Source: Amblyomma americanum
Taxonomy: Eukaryota; Arthropoda; Arachnida; Ixodida; Ixodidae
Assembly: GCF_052857255.1 (NCBI RefSeq)
Contig: NC_135504.1
Coordinates: 133,660,929 to 133,724,928, forward strand
DNA length: 64,000 bases
Direction: 5' to 3'
Under the pieces are notes generated by a model, which worked only from the letters and a program-made list of their open reading frames with translations, searched no databases and was not told the DNA's origin. The translations under genes and the position numbers were made by a program. Positions 62,600-64,000 of this stretch are shown here, piece by piece (positions within the stretch are counted from its first letter, which is position 1; every line of letters starts with the position of its first letter).

Positions 62600-64000
62600 C
62601 ATGCATCCAGAGGAGTAGAAAGGACAATACACAAGCGCTGACTATCAAATGAATTCTATAGAAGGAAGGCGCACCTTAGCTGAGGCGAGGAACAGAATTG
62701 AAAAGGAGAAGAACGAATAATCCTGAAAGATAATAGCTAGCAAAAGCAAGCAACAAGACATTAAAACTCACGTTAGCTGCTTCTAAGAAGTCGACCTCTG
62801 CTGAAAAGAGTGATAAAGAAGGAGTGCTGATGCAAGTGTCGCCATATCTTTTAATAAAGTATGCTTCCAGGCTAACACGGACAGTCTTCTCGGCACTCTT
62901 ACCTGTAATCCTAGCCCCACCCAAACGAGCCACTCATCCTCTGCGATTAGTTACGTGCGCAACCAAGTGTTCGCACCTATCTCTTAATTGACTTAAATTT
63001 CGAGCATGTTCCCCTAATCGTTCGGTGATGCAACGGCCGGTTTCGCCTACATAAACCTTTCCACTCGTCATAGGAATTGGATAAATCAAGCCTGTTGAAC
63101 ACTTCACAAACGGAGTGTCATGTCGTATCTGGCATCCTATTTTTTTTCTTTTATGGAGCCGCAAATGCATGGACACAACTTTCCCAGCTTGTTGGGTGGC
63201 GAAAATACAACGTATGCATCATGCCTGTTGGCCACTATATTGATGTTGTGTGATGGCTTGTGCAAGTACGGCCAAACCACCGGCTTATCGAACTTCCGAC
63301 GGTCACCATCCATTCTTCTTGTTCCATTCTTCCGTTTCTGAAGCACGGTTTCAGCAACAGTAAGCAAGACCGAAGGGGAGAAACCCGCAGCCAAAAGTCC
63401 GCTAATCAGATTCTGCAATCTGCTGTGCACCTGATGCGGGCATGATTCTTTTGAGACAGGATTCCATACAATGCGATGCAATGGCTCTTTTGACAGTCAT
63501 CGAGTGTGCCGAATCATAAGGCAGGAAATCATTCTTAGCACAAGGGTAATAGCCCCAGCAAATGTGTCTTTAAGAGAACGTTAGTTTCAAATCTAAAACA
63601 GTAAAGCAGCTGAGTCAGGTAATTCATGGGTAAATTTTATCCCGAGCCTATGTTTCTTAAAAGCGGGCAAAACTTCACCTGCTGTGTTAGGGCAGGTTAG
63701 GGTCGTCTGCTGTTAAAAGCATTCAAAATCGGCAACATATCTAAAATCCATTAAACCTTTTAGAACCAGCCCCCTCCTAATAAGATACCTATCTAAGTGC
63801 TCATCTAATTTTGCTAAAAAACATCGCACAAAATTGGAGCCGCGCATCGCCCAATACAAATTCCATCACGCAGCAAAAAAGGCAGGCTGTCAAAGACGAC
63901 AAAAATAATTCTCAAGTAACATTCCTCTACCACGTTCCTTCCTCGCTAAGAATTGTACGAAAATTAATTTCTGCCTTATGTGTCTTCGCTGTGAAGAAAC
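62600..64000 (-). mobile_element. PLE4: Penelope-like element, continues past the window
   Basis: Minus strand. Left end near 62600-62680 has AATACACAAGCGCTGACTAT, CAAATGAATTCTATAGAAGG, like other PLE ends. The protein fragments below run to the right edge, where an RT piece (DGICIGRCAAPILCDVF, about 63850) shows the element goes on. No target duplication can be judged. Confidence 0.82.
62676..63950 (-). pseudogene. PLE4 RT and GIY-YIG endonuclease relic
   Basis: From the right: GICIGRCAAPILCDVF (RT; the YVDD box is in a decayed part), HRIVWNPVSKESC, LLAAGFSPSVLLTVAETVLQ (63481-63137) then INIVANRHDAYVVFSPPNKL, GKLCPCI. The GIY-YIG part is GLIYPIPMTSGKVYVGETGR, CITERLGEHARNLSQ and LVAHV (63176-62934), and the end reads KTVRVSLEAYFIKRYGDTCI, STPSLSLFSAEVDFLEA. 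The YVGETGR motif is intact here, unlike in PLE1. At least three frame breaks. Confidence 0.82.

Noticed and set aside
1..64000. CRISPR arrays, bacterial operons, rRNA genes
   Set aside because: No regularly spaced repeats with unique spacers, no ribosome-binding-site-led gene clusters, no rRNA sequence recognised.

Overview
The window looks like repeat-dominated nuclear DNA of a hard tick (Ixodidae, probably a metastriate). The clues are tRNA-derived SINEs of the type I remember from ticks (Ruka-like, recalled and not checked), several LINE families whose C-terminal proteins I know from tick assemblies, four Penelope-like fragments, and one spliced exon that looks like a cysteine-rich TIL inhibitor domain. 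No bacterial features, rRNA, functional tRNA gene or CRISPR array was seen. Nearly every long reading frame belongs to a transposable element.

Layout. 1-2040: unassigned DNA with one SINE and a short dispersed repeat. 2042-9042: Gyp1, a decayed plus-strand Ty3/gypsy element split by LINE1 (about 4477-7300). 9545-11610: LINE remnants, one LINE inside another. 11711-35715: Gyp2, a minus-strand Ty3/gypsy element that can be delimited to the base: 745-bp TG...CA LTRs and a 4-bp GCCT target duplication. It is blown up to 24 kb by four guests. A Penelope-like element (PLE1) sits in its 3' LTR, with a perfect 13-bp target duplication. LINE4 sits between its RT and RNase H. The young element Gyp3 sits inside LINE4, with an ATAT duplication. 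LINE5 sits in its 5' LTR. Without guests Gyp2 is about 6.5 kb, and its pol order is integrase before reverse transcriptase, as in the Gmr1 group, with a SCAN-like gag.

35716-39800 has no recognisable gene but holds two perfect NRF1-type palindromes. 39809-46500 holds an RTE-like fragment, Gyp4 (split by a Penelope piece) and a very decayed RTE-like LINE. 46500-54460 is mostly unassigned, with a tRNA-like SINE and a LINE RT relic. 54470-55432 has one sense SINE with a 10-bp duplication and two antisense relics. 55640-57060 is a gag-only Gypsy relic (Gyp5), next to a cluster of palindromic AGGTCA half-sites. 57858-58410 is a mini Penelope copy with inverted ends. 58744-58914 is the TIL-like exon, the only likely host coding sequence. 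60019-61156 is a 1.14-kb GGAT microsatellite fused to the 3' end of LINE9, and a fourth Penelope copy runs off the right edge.

The genes do not form a pathway. They record successive insertions: Gyp2 is old (its LTRs differ at roughly one base in ten where compared by eye), and its guests came later. Gyp3 is youngest, with LTRs identical except for a poly-A run and intact gag and pol frames. The most interesting items are the Gmr1-order Gypsy with a SCAN-like gag in an arthropod, the 2A-bearing LINE5 with tandem 5' monomers, the long inverted Penelope structure, and the TIL-like exon. All family names rest on motif recognition by eye.
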